Positions 48,832 to 58,455 of a stretch of 64,000 nucleotides of DNA are shown piece after piece. The DNA lies in the NCBI GenBank assembly GCA_040776985.1, contig JAXGZL010000001.1:124001-188000 (forward strand). The letters run 5' to 3'. The stretch's first letter is position 1. Each line of letters begins with the position of its first letter. A program made the position numbers and the translations under genes. The DNA is from UBA6115 sp040776985 (GTDB lineage: Bacteria > Bacillota > Clostridia > Christensenellales > Aristaeellaceae). The notes below the pieces were generated by a model. The model saw nothing but the letters and a program-made list of their open reading frames with translations. It did not search any database and was not told where the DNA came from.

Positions 48832-49635
48832 TTAGAAAACCCACCTTGGCAACAGCAGCAGCGCGAACAGCAGGGCCATGGACAGGAAGGCCAGGTAGTC
48901 CCCCTTCTTGATCTTCAGCACATGCAGCCGGGTGCGGCCCTCGCCGCCGTGGTAGCATCGGGCTTCCATGGCCATGGCCAGGTCGCCCGCGCGCCTGAAG
49001 GCGCTGACAAACAGCGGCACCAAAAGAGGCACCATGGCCTTGGCCCGGGCCACCAGGTTGCCGGTTTCAAAGTCAGCGCCCCTGGCCGTCTGGGCCTTCA
49101 TGATCTTGTCCGCCTCCTCCACCAGGGTGGGGATAAAGCGCAGGGCGATGGTCATCATCATGGCCATCTCATGGGCGGGGAACCTGATTTTCTTCAGCGG
49201 CGATGCCAGGGTTTCCAGCCCGTCCGTCAGGGTGACGGGGGAGGTGGTCAGGGTCAGAATGCTGCTGCCCATCACCAGGAAAACCAGCCTCAGGGTGAAG
49301 TGGATGGCGTTCATCAGCCCTTCCTGCCAGATGGTGACAGGGCCCAGGGTTAAAAGGGCGTTCTGGCCGGAGCCAAAGAAGAGGTTGAGCACAAAGGTGA
49401 ACACCAGCAGGATACGCATGGGCCTGACGCTGCGCAGGATCATCCGGGGCGGCAGCTTGGCCAGCTTCACCGCAAAGGAGATATAGCCCAGGATCAGCAC
49501 ATAGAGATAGAGCTGCTGGGCCATGAACACCGCCACGATGAACAGGGCCGTCAGGATGATCTTGGTGCGGGGGTCCAGGCGATGAACCGGGCTGTCCACC
49601 GGGTAATACTGGCCCAGGGTGATGTCACGCAGCAT
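48832..49635 (-). CDS. ecfT: ECF transporter transmembrane component EcfT
   Basis: The 267-residue membrane protein couples the two ATPases to interchangeable substrate-binding S components for vitamin and metal uptake. It has LGQYYPVDSPVHRLDPRTKI at the start, about five hydrophobic helices, and the coupling-helix Ala-Arg motifs AQTARGADFETGN near residue 180 and AMEARCYHG near 222. ATG 49635 follows AGGGGGGTGA; a GTG 3 codons upstream is possible. It overlaps ecfA2 by 11 nt. Confidence 0.93.
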   Translation of the reverse strand: MLRDITLGQYYPVDSPVHRLDPRTKIILTALFIVAVFMAQQLYLYVLILGYISFAVKLAKLPPRMILRSVRPMRILLVFTFVLNLFFGSGQNALLTLGPVTIWQEGLMNAIHFTLRLVFLVMGSSILTLTTSPVTLTDGLETLASPLKKIRFPAHEMAMMMTIALRFIPTLVEEADKIMKAQTARGADFETGNLVARAKAMVPLLVPLFVSAFRRAGDLAMAMEARCYHGGEGRTRLHVLKIKKGDYLAFLSMALLFALLLLPRWVF

Positions 49636-50488
49636 CCCCGTCACCCCCCTTCAGGATGGTTTCCAGGCTGTTGGCCAGGCTTTCAAGCAGGTAGCAGTCC
49701 GGGATGGGCGGGGAGCCCATGTCCTGCAGAATCCGGGCCAGCTGGCAGCCCTGGGGCACATCCAGCCCCATCCGGGTCAGTTCATCATAGCGGGAGAAAA
49801 CCTCCTCCGGCCGTCCCTCCATGGCCAGCTGTCCCTTTTCCAGGACCGCGATGCGGGTGGCCATCCGGGCCACCTCGTCCATGGCGTGGGAGATCATCAC
49901 CACCGTGGTGCCCTCCTGGTGCAGGCGCTTGATGTCCGCCAGCAGGAAATCCCGGGCCCGGGGGTCAAGGCCGGCGGTGGGCTCGTCCAGCACCAGCACC
50001 TGGGGCCGCATGGCCAGCACCCCCGCCAGGGCCACCCGGCGCATCTGCCCGCCGGACAGCTCAAAGGGGGAGCGGTCCTTGATCTCATCATAGATCAGGC
50101 CCACCGTGTCCATGGCGCCCCGCACCCGCTGGTCTATTTCCTCCGCGCCCAGCCCCATGTTTTTGGGGCCAAAGGCGATGTCCTTGTACACCGTTTCCTC
50201 AAAGAGTTGATGCTCCGGGTATTGGAACACCAGGCCCACCTTGAAGCGCAGCTTGCGGCTGTCCTCCCCGGGCGCGTTGATGTCCCGCCCGTCAAGCAAT
50301 ACATGCCCTGAGGTGGGCTTCTCCAGGCCGTTCAAATGCTGGGCCAGGGTGGACTTGCCGGAGCCCGTGTGCCCGATCAGCGCCAGGAACTCGCCGTCTT
50401 CAATGGTCAGGCTGATGTCCCTGATGGCGGTGGTGGACTGGGGCCCCTGCTGATAGATATGGGTCAGTTTGTCCAGCACGATGGGCAT
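49625..50488 (-). CDS. ecfA2: ECF transporter ATPase EcfA2
   Basis: The 287-residue ATP-binding subunit has Walker A LIGHTGSGKSTLAQHLNG near residue 36, Q-loop VFQYPEHQLFEETVYKD near 90, signature LSGGQMRRVALAGVLAM near 142 and Walker B VLVLDEPTAGLDP near 162. The Q-x-LFE Q-helix is typical for EcfA2. It forms the heterodimeric motor with EcfA1. It overlaps ecfA1 by 25 nt. Confidence 0.95.
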   Translation of the reverse strand: MPIVLDKLTHIYQQGPQSTTAIRDISLTIEDGEFLALIGHTGSGKSTLAQHLNGLEKPTSGHVLLDGRDINAPGEDSRKLRFKVGLVFQYPEHQLFEETVYKDIAFGPKNMGLGAEEIDQRVRGAMDTVGLIYDEIKDRSPFELSGGQMRRVALAGVLAMRPQVLVLDEPTAGLDPRARDFLLADIKRLHQEGTTVVMISHAMDEVARMATRIAVLEKGQLAMEGRPEEVFSRYDELTRMGLDVPQGCQLARILQDMGSPPIPDCYLLESLANSLETILKGGDGDAA

Positions 50489-51318
50489 AGCCGCTTCACC
50501 TCCTCCGCCATTTCCTCAACCGTCAGCACATCAGGCGCCGCTTCAAAGCCACGGCTGATCAGCATATGGGCCAGCTTGGTCATCGGGGGCACATCCAGGC
50601 GCAGCTCCCGCACCTCATCCACCCGGGAAAAAATCTCCCGGGGGGTGCCGTCCATGGCGATGGCCCCCTTGTTCATCACAATCACGCGGCCGGCCTTGGC
50701 CGCCTCCTCCATGAAGTGGGTGATCCACACCACGGTGATGCCCTGCTCCTGGTTGAGCCGTTTCACGGTGTCAAACACCTCCTTGCGGCCCTTGGGGTCC
50801 AGCATCGCGGTGGCCTCATCCAGCACCAGGGCCTCCGGCTGCATGGCCAGGATGCCTGCGATGGCCACCCGCTGCTTTTGTCCGCCGGATAAAAGGTGGG
50901 GCGCCCGGTCCGCGAACTCCGTCATGCCGGTCAGCCTCAGCGCCTCATCAATCCGGGGGGGCATGTCCTGGGTGGGGATGCCGATGTTCTCAAGCCCAAA
51001 GGCCACATCGTCATACACCCTGGTCGCCACCAGCTGGTTGTCCGGGTTCTGGAAGACCATGCCCACCGTCTGGCGGATGTCCCAGGTGTGTTTTTCATCC
51101 TGGGTGTCCAGGCCTGAAACCTTGATGCTGCCCTCTGTGGGCAGAAAAAGCCCGTTGAACAGCTTCGCCAGGGTGGATTTGCCCGAGCCATTGTGACCCA
51201 GGATGGCCAGGAACTGGCCCCGGGGAACGCTCAGGCTCACCTCGTTCACCGCCGGCTCCGCCTGGGGCTCATAGCGGTAGGTGACCTTGTCCAAAACCAG
51301 GTGGGGAATGTCTGTCAT
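50464..51318 (-). CDS. ecfA1: ECF transporter ATPase EcfA1
   Basis: The 284-residue ATP-binding subunit has Walker A ILGHNGSGKSTLAKLFNG near residue 36, Q-loop VFQNPDNQLVATRVYDD near 88 (the EcfA1 form), signature LLSGGQKQRVAIAGILAM near 140 and Walker B ALVLDEATAMLDP near 162. It overlaps tgt by 4 nt, so the transport module is embedded in tRNA-modification genes; no S component is in the window. Confidence 0.95.
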   Translation of the reverse strand: MTDIPHLVLDKVTYRYEPQAEPAVNEVSLSVPRGQFLAILGHNGSGKSTLAKLFNGLFLPTEGSIKVSGLDTQDEKHTWDIRQTVGMVFQNPDNQLVATRVYDDVAFGLENIGIPTQDMPPRIDEALRLTGMTEFADRAPHLLSGGQKQRVAIAGILAMQPEALVLDEATAMLDPKGRKEVFDTVKRLNQEQGITVVWITHFMEEAAKAGRVIVMNKGAIAMDGTPREIFSRVDEVRELRLDVPPMTKLAHMLISRGFEAAPDVLTVEEMAEEVKRLCPSCWTN

Positions 51319-52460
51319 GCTGTCTCCTCGCTGCGGTTAAACGCGCCGCGCATGTCAAAGCGGCTGTAAAAGTCATTCAGATAGGCCGGGAAGCGGTCAT
51401 TCAGGATGGCTTCCCTGGCCCCTGCCATGAGCCTGGCTAAATAGCGCAGGTTGTGGATGCTGCACAGCCTTGCGCCGGTGATCTCCCCGGCCTTGAGCAG
51501 GTGGCGGATATAGGCCCTGGTATAATGCTGGCAGGTCTCGCAGTCGCAGCCCTCTTCCAAAGGACGGAAATCCTCCCTGTAGGTGGCGTTGCGCACCACC
51601 AGGCGGCCCTCCCCGGTCAAAACCGTGCCGTTTCTGGCAATGCGGGTGGCCAGCACGCAGTCAAACATGTCCACCCCACGGGCCACCCCTTCCAGCAGGC
51701 AGTCCGGCGTGCCCACCCCCATCAAATATCGGGGCTTGTCCGCCGGCATCTCCGGCATCAGGGCGTCCAGCATCTCATACATGATGTCCTTGGGCTCCCC
51801 CACCGAAAGGCCGCCGATGCCATAGCCGGAGAAGTCCATGTCCCTGAGCGTTCTGGCGCTTTCTATGCGCAGTTCCTTTGAAAACCCGCCCTGGACGATG
51901 CCAAAGAGGGCCTGGTCAGGCCGGGAGTGCGCCTTTTTGCAGCGCGCAGCCCACCGGTGGGTGCGCTCCATGTCGCGTTTCGCGTCCTTTTCCTCACAGG
52001 GCCAGGGGGAGCACACGTCAAAGGCCATGATGATGTCCGCCCCCAGCTTTTGCTGGATGGCCATCGCCTCCTCAGGGCCGATGAACAGCTCGGAGCCGTC
52101 CAGGTGGTTCCTGAAGCGCACCCCTTCCTCCGTCATCTTGCGGAGTCTGGCCAGGGAAAAGACCTGGAAGCCGCCCGAGTCCGTCAGGATGGGCTTGTCC
52201 CAGGCCATGAAGCCATGCAGGCCGCCTGCCTTTTCAATCAGATCCTCCCCGGGGCGCAGGTGCAGGTGGTAGGTGTTGGCCAGCACAATCTGGGCGCCGA
52301 TCTCCGCCATTTCCCGTGAGGTCATGGCCTTGACCACCGCCTGGGTACCCACCGGCATATAGACCGGCGTTTCCACCTGCCCATGGGGGGTGTGCAGGAT
52401 GCCCGCCCGGGCCCCGGTGTGGGGGCACTGGCGGATCAACTCATAGTGAACGGCTGCCAT
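51315..52460 (-). CDS. tgt: tRNA-guanine transglycosylase
   Basis: The 381-residue enzyme exchanges G34 for a queuine precursor in tRNAs with GUN anticodons. PVYMPVGTQAVVKAM opens the barrel, ILTDSGGFQVFSL near residue 90 holds the active-site Asp, GIGGLSVGEP near 225 follows, and the zinc site is CDCETCQHYTRAYIRHL near 305. Length is normal. queA and other Q genes are absent from this cluster. Confidence 0.96.
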   Translation of the reverse strand: MAAVHYELIRQCPHTGARAGILHTPHGQVETPVYMPVGTQAVVKAMTSREMAEIGAQIVLANTYHLHLRPGEDLIEKAGGLHGFMAWDKPILTDSGGFQVFSLARLRKMTEEGVRFRNHLDGSELFIGPEEAMAIQQKLGADIIMAFDVCSPWPCEEKDAKRDMERTHRWAARCKKAHSRPDQALFGIVQGGFSKELRIESARTLRDMDFSGYGIGGLSVGEPKDIMYEMLDALMPEMPADKPRYLMGVGTPDCLLEGVARGVDMFDCVLATRIARNGTVLTGEGRLVVRNATYREDFRPLEEGCDCETCQHYTRAYIRHLLKAGEITGARLCSIHNLRYLARLMAGAREAILNDRFPAYLNDFYSRFDMRGAFNRSEETA

Positions 52461-52475
52461 CTTGCTCCTTCGTCA

Positions 52476-53219
52476 TCAGGGGGCGATATCCGGCCAGACG
52501 CGGCTCAGCCCATCCAGCTCCCGCTGATAGTCCTTGAAAAACTGGCTCACCGGGAAGCCCTTGGGGGCCGCGTCCGGCGGGCAGATAAACACCATCGCCT
52601 TCCCGGTTACCGGGTGCAGGAAGGAGAGGCGCATGCCCCAGAGGGCGATCAGCTCCCCCCGCTGCCCCTTGCCATAGCGGGCGTCCCCCAACAGGGGGTG
52701 GCCGGCGTTTGCCATCTGGGCCCTGATCTGGTGGGCGCGGCCGGTCTCCAGCTTCACCGCCACCAGGCTCTTTTCCTCCGTGTGGCTGATGGTCTGCCCG
52801 TGGAGGATGGCCTCCTTGCCCTGGAGGCGCAGGTAGGAGGGCAGCACGGTGACGGTGTTGGCGTCCCGGTCCTTTTTCAGGTAGTCCTTCAGCGTGAAGC
52901 GCTCCGGGGTCTTCCCCTCGCAGACCAGCACATATTCCCGGTGGATCTGCCCCTCCCGCAGCTGTTTGGAAAGCCGGGCCGCCGCCTTGCTGGTCCTGGC
53001 AAAGACCAGAAGCCCGCCCACCGGGCGGTCCATCCGGTGCACCAGGCCCAGGTAGGCCTCCCCCGGCTTGTCATAGGCTTCCTTTACGTAGGCCTTCAGC
53101 AGGCTCAGCAGGTCCTCATCCCCGGTTTTGTCCCCCTGGGTCAGGAGCATGGGGCGTTTGAGCACCACCAGCAGGTGGTTGTCCTCAAACAAAATCGGGG
53201 GATGGTTGCTTTGTTCCAT
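52476..53219 (-). CDS. RluA/RluD-family pseudouridine synthase
   Basis: The 247-residue enzyme isomerises uridine in rRNA or tRNA. The catalytic Asp is in GLVHRMDRPVGGLLVFARTS near residue 62 (family HRLDxxTSGL). LLVVLKRPMLL marks the N-terminus, and ETGRAHQIRAQMANAGHPLLG near 165 is the conserved motif III region. No S4 domain precedes it. ATG 53219 has AAGGAG 6 nt upstream inside the end of the methyltransferase gene; earlier ATGs overlap that gene further. Target uridine is not predictable. Confidence 0.9.
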   Translation of the reverse strand: MEQSNHPPILFEDNHLLVVLKRPMLLTQGDKTGDEDLLSLLKAYVKEAYDKPGEAYLGLVHRMDRPVGGLLVFARTSKAAARLSKQLREGQIHREYVLVCEGKTPERFTLKDYLKKDRDANTVTVLPSYLRLQGKEAILHGQTISHTEEKSLVAVKLETGRAHQIRAQMANAGHPLLGDARYGKGQRGELIALWGMRLSFLHPVTGKAMVFICPPDAAPKGFPVSQFFKDYQRELDGLSRVWPDIAP

Positions 53220-53230
53220 CTGGTTCTCCT

Positions 53231-54085
53231 TCATGGCTGCCACCTGCCGCTGGCGCCGGCGGGCAGGAAGCCCCCGGAGGATACAGGCAGGCACAGCTCC
53301 TGGGAATCAATCTGTCCGCCCTGCAGGCGGCAAACGGTCTGGCGCAGGACGTTGCCCAGCACCGTGGGCTGAAAGCCGGTGGTGTAGCCGTTGAGCAGGA
53401 AAAAGAGGGGCTGGTCGGAAAGCAGCTGCGCGCACAATTCCACCAGCGGGAACAGCGCGTCCTCCAGCTTCCAGACCTCTCCCGTGGGGCCCCGGCCATA
53501 GCTGGGCGGGTCCATCAGGATGCCCTCATACCGGCGTCCTCGGCGCAGCTCCCGCTGCACAAAGGACTTGGCGTCCTCGGTGATAAAGCGGCAGCGGTCC
53601 TCCGGCGCCCCGGTCAGCTCCCGGTTCTCCTTGGCCCAGCGCACCATGCCCTTGGCGGCGTCCACATGGGTGACATGGGCGCCCGCCATCATGCAGGCCA
53701 GGGTGGCGCCCCCGGTGTAGGCAAAGAGGTTCAGCACCCGGGCCTGGGGCCTGTCCTTCAGCCGCTCCCGCATCCAGTCCCAGTTGGCGGCCTGCTCCGG
53801 AAAAAGGCCGGTGTGCTTAAAGCCGGTGGGCCGCACAAAAAAGCGCAGATCCCGGTAGCCAATCTCCCATTTTTCCGGCAGGCGGCTCCTGAAGCGCCAG
53901 CTGCCGCCGCCCTCCCCGCTTCGCTGATAGGTGGCGTCCGCCATCACCCAGCTGTCAGGCCGGCTTTTGGGCCAGATCACCTGGGGGTCCGGCCGGGCCA
54001 GGACGATTTCGCCCCAGCGCTCCAGCTTCATGCCCTCGCCCGTGTCCAGCACCTCATAGTCCCGCCAGGCATCGCTTACAAACAT
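53231..54085 (-). CDS. Class I SAM-dependent methyltransferase (RlmI-like)
   Basis: The 284-residue protein carries motif I VLNLFAYTGGATLACMMAGA near residue 118, VTHVDAAKGMVRWAKENREL following, and the catalytic DPPSYGRGPTGEVW near 190, as in RlmI/RlmK-type rRNA cytosine/guanine methylases. It has no PUA domain; the N-terminus is a short beta domain (YEVLDTGEGMKLERWGEIVL). RNA is the likely substrate given neighbours (pseudouridine synthase, tgt). It overlaps glpK by 10 nt and the synthase-gene ribosome site. Confidence 0.85.
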   Translation of the reverse strand: MFVSDAWRDYEVLDTGEGMKLERWGEIVLARPDPQVIWPKSRPDSWVMADATYQRSGEGGGSWRFRSRLPEKWEIGYRDLRFFVRPTGFKHTGLFPEQAANWDWMRERLKDRPQARVLNLFAYTGGATLACMMAGAHVTHVDAAKGMVRWAKENRELTGAPEDRCRFITEDAKSFVQRELRRGRRYEGILMDPPSYGRGPTGEVWKLEDALFPLVELCAQLLSDQPLFFLLNGYTTGFQPTVLGNVLRQTVCRLQGGQIDSQELCLPVSSGGFLPAGASGRWQP

Positions 54086-55587
54086 GGGACCTCCCGGCGC
54101 AGACTGGCCTCATACAGGGCGGTCTTCACCGCCCGCACCCAGCCCTGGCGCAGTTGCTGTCGTTTGCCCTCATCCATCTGGGGCAAAAAGGCCTTTTCCA
54201 ATTGCCACTGCGCCGCTGCCTGCCGGGGGCTGTCAAACACGCCCACCCCCAGGCCAGCCAGCAGGGCTGCCCCCAGGGCGGTGGTCTCCCGGACAGCCGG
54301 GCGCAAGACCCGGATCCTGCCGATGTCCGCCTGGAACTGCATCAGAAAATCGTTGGCGGTGGCGCCGCCGTCCACCCTGATGGCCTCCGGCTGATGCCCC
54401 AGGGAGTCAGCCATCATGGACAGCAGGTCGTCCGACTGATAGGCGATGGCCTCCAGCGCCGCCCGGGTGATATGAGCCTTGCCGGCGCCCCGGGTGAGGC
54501 CCACCAGGGTGCCCCTGGCGTACATGTCCCACTGGGGCGCCCCCAGGCCGGTGAAGGCGGGCACCAGGTAAACCCCCTGGGTGTCAGGCACCGACTGGGC
54601 CAGGGCCTGGCTGTCTGCCGCATGGGTCAATATACCCAGTTCGTCCCGCAGCCACTGGATGGCGGCCCCGGCGGTGAACACGCTGCCCTCCAGCGCATAG
54701 CAGGCCTTTCCCCCAAGGCGCCAGGCCATGGTGGCAAGCAGGCCTCCCCTGGCCTCCGGCAGCTGCTCCCCCGCGTTCATCAGCATGAAGCAGCCGGTGC
54801 CATAGGTGTTCTTCACATCGCCGGGCTTGAAGCAGGCCTGGCCAAACAGGGCCGCCTGCTGGTCCCCCGCGATGGCCGTCACCGGCACGCTGTGGCCCAG
54901 GATGTCCTGCTTCAAATACCCGATGGGGCCGGCAGTGTCCAGCACCCGGGGCAGCATGGCCCGGGGGATGTTGAACAGCTTTAACAGCTCCTCGTCCCAG
55001 TCCTGGGTTTTGAGGTTAAACAGCATGGTGCGGCTGGCGTTGGTGGCGTCGGTCACATGGGGGCTGTCCTTCAGGAGCCGGAAGGCCAGGAAGCTGTCCA
55101 CCGTGCCAAAGCACAGTTCCCCGTGTTCCGCCCGCTTCTGCAGGCCCAACTCATCCAGGATCCAGCGGATTTTGGAGGCGGAGAAATAGGCGTCAGGCAA
55201 AAGCCCGGTCTTCTCCCGGATCATCTCCGCCTGGCCTCCCCGCTTCAGCTGTTCCATAAAGCCCGCCGTGCGCCGGCACTGCCAGACGATGGCCTTGTGC
55301 ACCGCCCTGCCGCTGTCCCGCTCCCAGACCAGGGTGGTCTCCCGCTGGTTGGTGATGCCCAGGGCCGCGATGTCTGTGGGGGCGATCCCCCCTTCAATCA
55401 CCGCCTGACGCAGGGCCTTTACCTGGCTTGCGATCAGGTCCTCCGGCTCATGCTCCACCCAGCCGGGCTTGGGATAATGCTGGGTGAATTCAAAGGCCGC
55501 CGTTGCTTTCGGGCGGCCTTCCGGTGTGAACACAATGGCCCGGGAGGAAGTGGTGCCCTGATCCAGGGCCACCAGATACTGTGCCAA
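54076..55587 (-). CDS. glpK: Glycerol kinase
   Basis: The 503-residue FGGY-family kinase phosphorylates glycerol to glycerol-3-phosphate. It begins QYLVALDQGTTSSRAIVF (phosphate loop). TNQRETTLVWERDSG near residue 80, GTGCFMLMNAG near 265 and VDGGATANDFLMQFQADI near 405 are family signatures. The start is TTG 55587, 6 nt after AAGGAGG; the open frame to 55704 runs into the upstream gene. No glpF or glpD is adjacent. Confidence 0.96.
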   Translation of the reverse strand: MAQYLVALDQGTTSSRAIVFTPEGRPKATAAFEFTQHYPKPGWVEHEPEDLIASQVKALRQAVIEGGIAPTDIAALGITNQRETTLVWERDSGRAVHKAIVWQCRRTAGFMEQLKRGGQAEMIREKTGLLPDAYFSASKIRWILDELGLQKRAEHGELCFGTVDSFLAFRLLKDSPHVTDATNASRTMLFNLKTQDWDEELLKLFNIPRAMLPRVLDTAGPIGYLKQDILGHSVPVTAIAGDQQAALFGQACFKPGDVKNTYGTGCFMLMNAGEQLPEARGGLLATMAWRLGGKACYALEGSVFTAGAAIQWLRDELGILTHAADSQALAQSVPDTQGVYLVPAFTGLGAPQWDMYARGTLVGLTRGAGKAHITRAALEAIAYQSDDLLSMMADSLGHQPEAIRVDGGATANDFLMQFQADIGRIRVLRPAVRETTALGAALLAGLGVGVFDSPRQAAAQWQLEKAFLPQMDEGKRQQLRQGWVRAVKTALYEASLRREVPCL

Positions 55588-55619
55588 GGGCTGCCTCCTT
55601 GTCGTTAAGGTTGAGGGAA

Positions 55620-55643
55620 GGGGGCGGGCCATCTCCCGCCCCC
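55620..55643 (-). terminator. GC hairpin after the propeller-protein gene
   Basis: A perfect 9-bp stem GGGGGCGGG/CCCGCCCCC with a 6-nt loop lies 9 nt after the stop and is followed by TTCCCT on the minus strand. It may partly terminate transcription before glpK. Confidence 0.5.
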
Positions 55644-55651
55644 CATGTTCA

Positions 55652-58417
55652 TCATTCGATGCGGATGCCGTACATCTTGTTGTTGTCGCGGCTGGAGGTG
55701 GCAATCACCAGCAGGTCGTTGTAGACCGCTGGGCTGCCCTCAATCTTGCCGCCCAAATCCAGGGAGTTAAGCACCTGGCCGCTGAGGCCGTCCAGCATGT
55801 ACAGCTTGCCATCAAGCCCTGCCTGGACCACCACCGCCTGGCCGGCCTCGTCATACACCGCCACAGGGGAGGAGATGGCGCCGCCCGGGATGGGCATCTG
55901 CCAGGCCACGGATCCGGAGCCCTTGTCCAGCGCCAGGATGGTGGCGCCGTCAGCGGTTCCATTGACGGTGAAGATCACCAGGTGGGAAATGCTGTTCTGC
56001 CCGATGACGGGGCTGGCCTTGACGCCGGCCCGCTCATCCTTGTCGTAGGTAGCCTCCACCTTGTGCTCCCACACCTTTTCCCCCGTCAGGGCGTCCAGGC
56101 GGCGGATGACCGCGTTTTTATCCCGGCGCAGGCGGGTGAACACCGTGGTGCCGGTGTACAGCCCCAGGTTGCCGCCCTGATCAAAGTCCAGGGCGATGGC
56201 GGCGTCCGTGTTGTCCCCGGTGTCAAAGGCCCAGAGGGTCTTCATGCTGGTGGTGTCCACGCAGCGCAGAATGCCCTGCTTGTCCGCCATGTAGGCATAG
56301 GGCCCGTACATGGCCACCGAGCTTTCAATGCTGACGGTGGTGTCGTTTTGCTTGCCTGCCTTGCTGCGCAGGTAGTGGGTCTGCGGGTCCACGGTGATGG
56401 TCTTCTTGTCCAGGTAGTCAAAGACGGTGTTCAGCTTCACCGTGTACAGCAGCCCGTTCTCGCCCGCCACCACCAGGGAGTCGGAGGACAGGTCAAACAG
56501 GGCCGTGCCGTCAAAGGCGCCGTTGGTGGAGTACTGCTTCTGCTTGTCCGTGCGGCGGCCGTTGATGAACATCAGCTGCTTCTGGTCAATCAGGTTGTAG
56601 ACATAAAAACCGATGGGGCCGGTCTTGCTGGGCAATTTGGAGATGCCCTGGCCAAAGGCGATGATGGGACGGCCCTGGGTGTCCACGGCCACGCTGCCCT
56701 TTAAGGGATAGCCCACGTTGATGGGCTCCCGGGTGGGGGCGCCGTCGTTTAGGTCAAAGAAGTAGACCTTGCCGTCCTGGCCGGCGGCGATGACCTCCTT
56801 CAGGGCCTTGACGCCCTTTTTCTCCTCGTTCAGGTTCATCATGTCCCGCACTTCCACCGACCACTTCACAATGGCGGGCTGCCCGGTCCATCCCATGCCG
56901 TACAGGGTGCCGGAGTCCCCGGTGCGCAGGGCGCCCAGCTCGGTCTGCCAGAGCACGCTCATCTGCTTCAAATTCAGCGGCGCCGTGCCAAAGGCGGCGT
57001 TCTGCCGGAAGGCGTCCCCCCGGAAGGTGAACACGCCGCCGGCGTAGGTGGTGTAGGCGTCGCCGGAGCGCATGTTGATGGGGGTCTCACGGGCGTAGTT
57101 GGCCTGCTTCTTGGCGCCCTGGTAGACATCCTCCGTGATTCCCAGCTTGCCTGGCGCGGCGCTTTCAGCCGCCTGAACGGTCAGCAGCGGCGCCTGGGTG
57201 GGGGCGGGCTGCGCCTCGGCCACGGGCTGCGCATCGGCTGCCGGCTGGGGCTCCTCCGCTGCGGGCTCTGCCACCGGCATGTCGCCAGTGGCGCTGTCCT
57301 GCGCCTGGGGCATATCCTCACCGGCTGTCGCCTGGGGGTCCTCCCCTGGCTCATCATACATCCCGGGCAGGTCCTCATAGACCATCATGTCGTCGGGGAT
57401 ATCCTCCTCCGGAAACTCCTGTGCCGGCCCCTCTGCCGGAAGCGGCTCGGCCGCGGGCTGTTCGGCCTGGGCCTGCACCGCCGGGGTAAACACCGGCAGC
57501 AGCTGGCTGACCGGGGCCGGGGTGCTTTCAGGCTCGTTGACGCTGCCCACCACCACCACAGGGTTCTCCTGGGTGTCATCCGCCACCGGCAATTCCACCG
57601 GGGCGGGCTCGGGCGTGGGTTCAGGGGTAGGTTCCGGCGTGGGTTCGGGGGTGGGCACCGGGCTTGGCGCCAGCACTGTCAGGGACAGGGATTTGTCCGT
57701 CTGATACCAGGTGTTGTTGTACTGGATGCCTGCCGCCAGGGTGCCGGTCATGGGCTCGTCCAGGACGGCGCTCAAGGTCCAGACCTTGTTGTCCGGCTGG
57801 TCCACCGGCAGGGCGGAGCCGGTGATAGGCACGCCCGCGGCGTTGAGCACACGCACCCCTTCAATGGGGCCGTCTGCGGTGAAGGTGAACACGGTTTTGA
57901 CCCCGGTGAACACTTCCATCTCCGGGGTTTCAAACTTGATCAGCTTGGGGGGATCCTTTTTGCCCAGCCCTACCAGGCCCAGGCCCCCGTCCACCACCGT
58001 GGCCACGGCCTTGCGGGCAGTGCCCATGATGCCGGTGGCGTTCTTGGGGATGAACAGGTAGGCGGACGCCACAAGCGCCAGCAGCAGCACCAATGCCCCC
58101 ACCAGCAGCGGCCAGCGGCGGGACGGCAGCTCTTCATCGTCGTAGTAATAGTCATCGCTTTGCCGGTAAGGCTCCGGATCCCGGCGGGGAGGCGCGTAGT
58201 CCTCCTCCTGATAGATCTGGGGCGCCGGGCGCAGCCCGGGGGGCGGCGGAGGCGGGGCCTGCCTGGGGGTGGCGGCGTCATAGCCGCCCAGGGGCATGGG
58301 GGCCTCTTCCTCGGCGGGGTAGCCGGCGCGCCTGGGTGTTTCAGCCCCTTCCGGGAAATGCCGGTCTGCCCGGCGGCGGCGACGGGGCTGCTGATCTTGC
58401 GGTTTGAAGTTGGACAC
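55652..58417 (-). CDS. Membrane-anchored PQQ-like beta-propeller protein with Pro-rich stalk
   Basis: The 921-residue protein has an Arg/Pro-rich cytosolic N-terminus (about 1-102), one membrane helix (WPLLVGALVLLLALVASAYL, near 103-123), an Ig-like part (about 155-250), a PTPEPTPEPTPEPTPEP tract near 255 and a long Pro/Ala/Glu-rich stalk to about 430. It ends with a propeller of PQQ-like blades (VSIESSVAMYGPYAYMADKQ, ILALDKGSGSVAWQMPIPGG, GLDGKLYMLDGLSGQVLNSL). The PQQ blades are structural; cofactor use is unlikely. It probably acts at the cell surface. It is 38 nt after glyS and followed by a hairpin. Function unknown. Confidence 0.75.
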   Translation of the reverse strand: MSNFKPQDQQPRRRRRADRHFPEGAETPRRAGYPAEEEAPMPLGGYDAATPRQAPPPPPPGLRPAPQIYQEEDYAPPRRDPEPYRQSDDYYYDDEELPSRRWPLLVGALVLLLALVASAYLFIPKNATGIMGTARKAVATVVDGGLGLVGLGKKDPPKLIKFETPEMEVFTGVKTVFTFTADGPIEGVRVLNAAGVPITGSALPVDQPDNKVWTLSAVLDEPMTGTLAAGIQYNNTWYQTDKSLSLTVLAPSPVPTPEPTPEPTPEPTPEPAPVELPVADDTQENPVVVVGSVNEPESTPAPVSQLLPVFTPAVQAQAEQPAAEPLPAEGPAQEFPEEDIPDDMMVYEDLPGMYDEPGEDPQATAGEDMPQAQDSATGDMPVAEPAAEEPQPAADAQPVAEAQPAPTQAPLLTVQAAESAAPGKLGITEDVYQGAKKQANYARETPINMRSGDAYTTYAGGVFTFRGDAFRQNAAFGTAPLNLKQMSVLWQTELGALRTGDSGTLYGMGWTGQPAIVKWSVEVRDMMNLNEEKKGVKALKEVIAAGQDGKVYFFDLNDGAPTREPINVGYPLKGSVAVDTQGRPIIAFGQGISKLPSKTGPIGFYVYNLIDQKQLMFINGRRTDKQKQYSTNGAFDGTALFDLSSDSLVVAGENGLLYTVKLNTVFDYLDKKTITVDPQTHYLRSKAGKQNDTTVSIESSVAMYGPYAYMADKQGILRCVDTTSMKTLWAFDTGDNTDAAIALDFDQGGNLGLYTGTTVFTRLRRDKNAVIRRLDALTGEKVWEHKVEATYDKDERAGVKASPVIGQNSISHLVIFTVNGTADGATILALDKGSGSVAWQMPIPGGAISSPVAVYDEAGQAVVVQAGLDGKLYMLDGLSGQVLNSLDLGGKIEGSPAVYNDLLVIATSSRDNNKMYGIRIE

Positions 58418-58455
58418 GCTGTCCTCCTTTCAGGTTCCGGTACGGCTGGGTCTGT

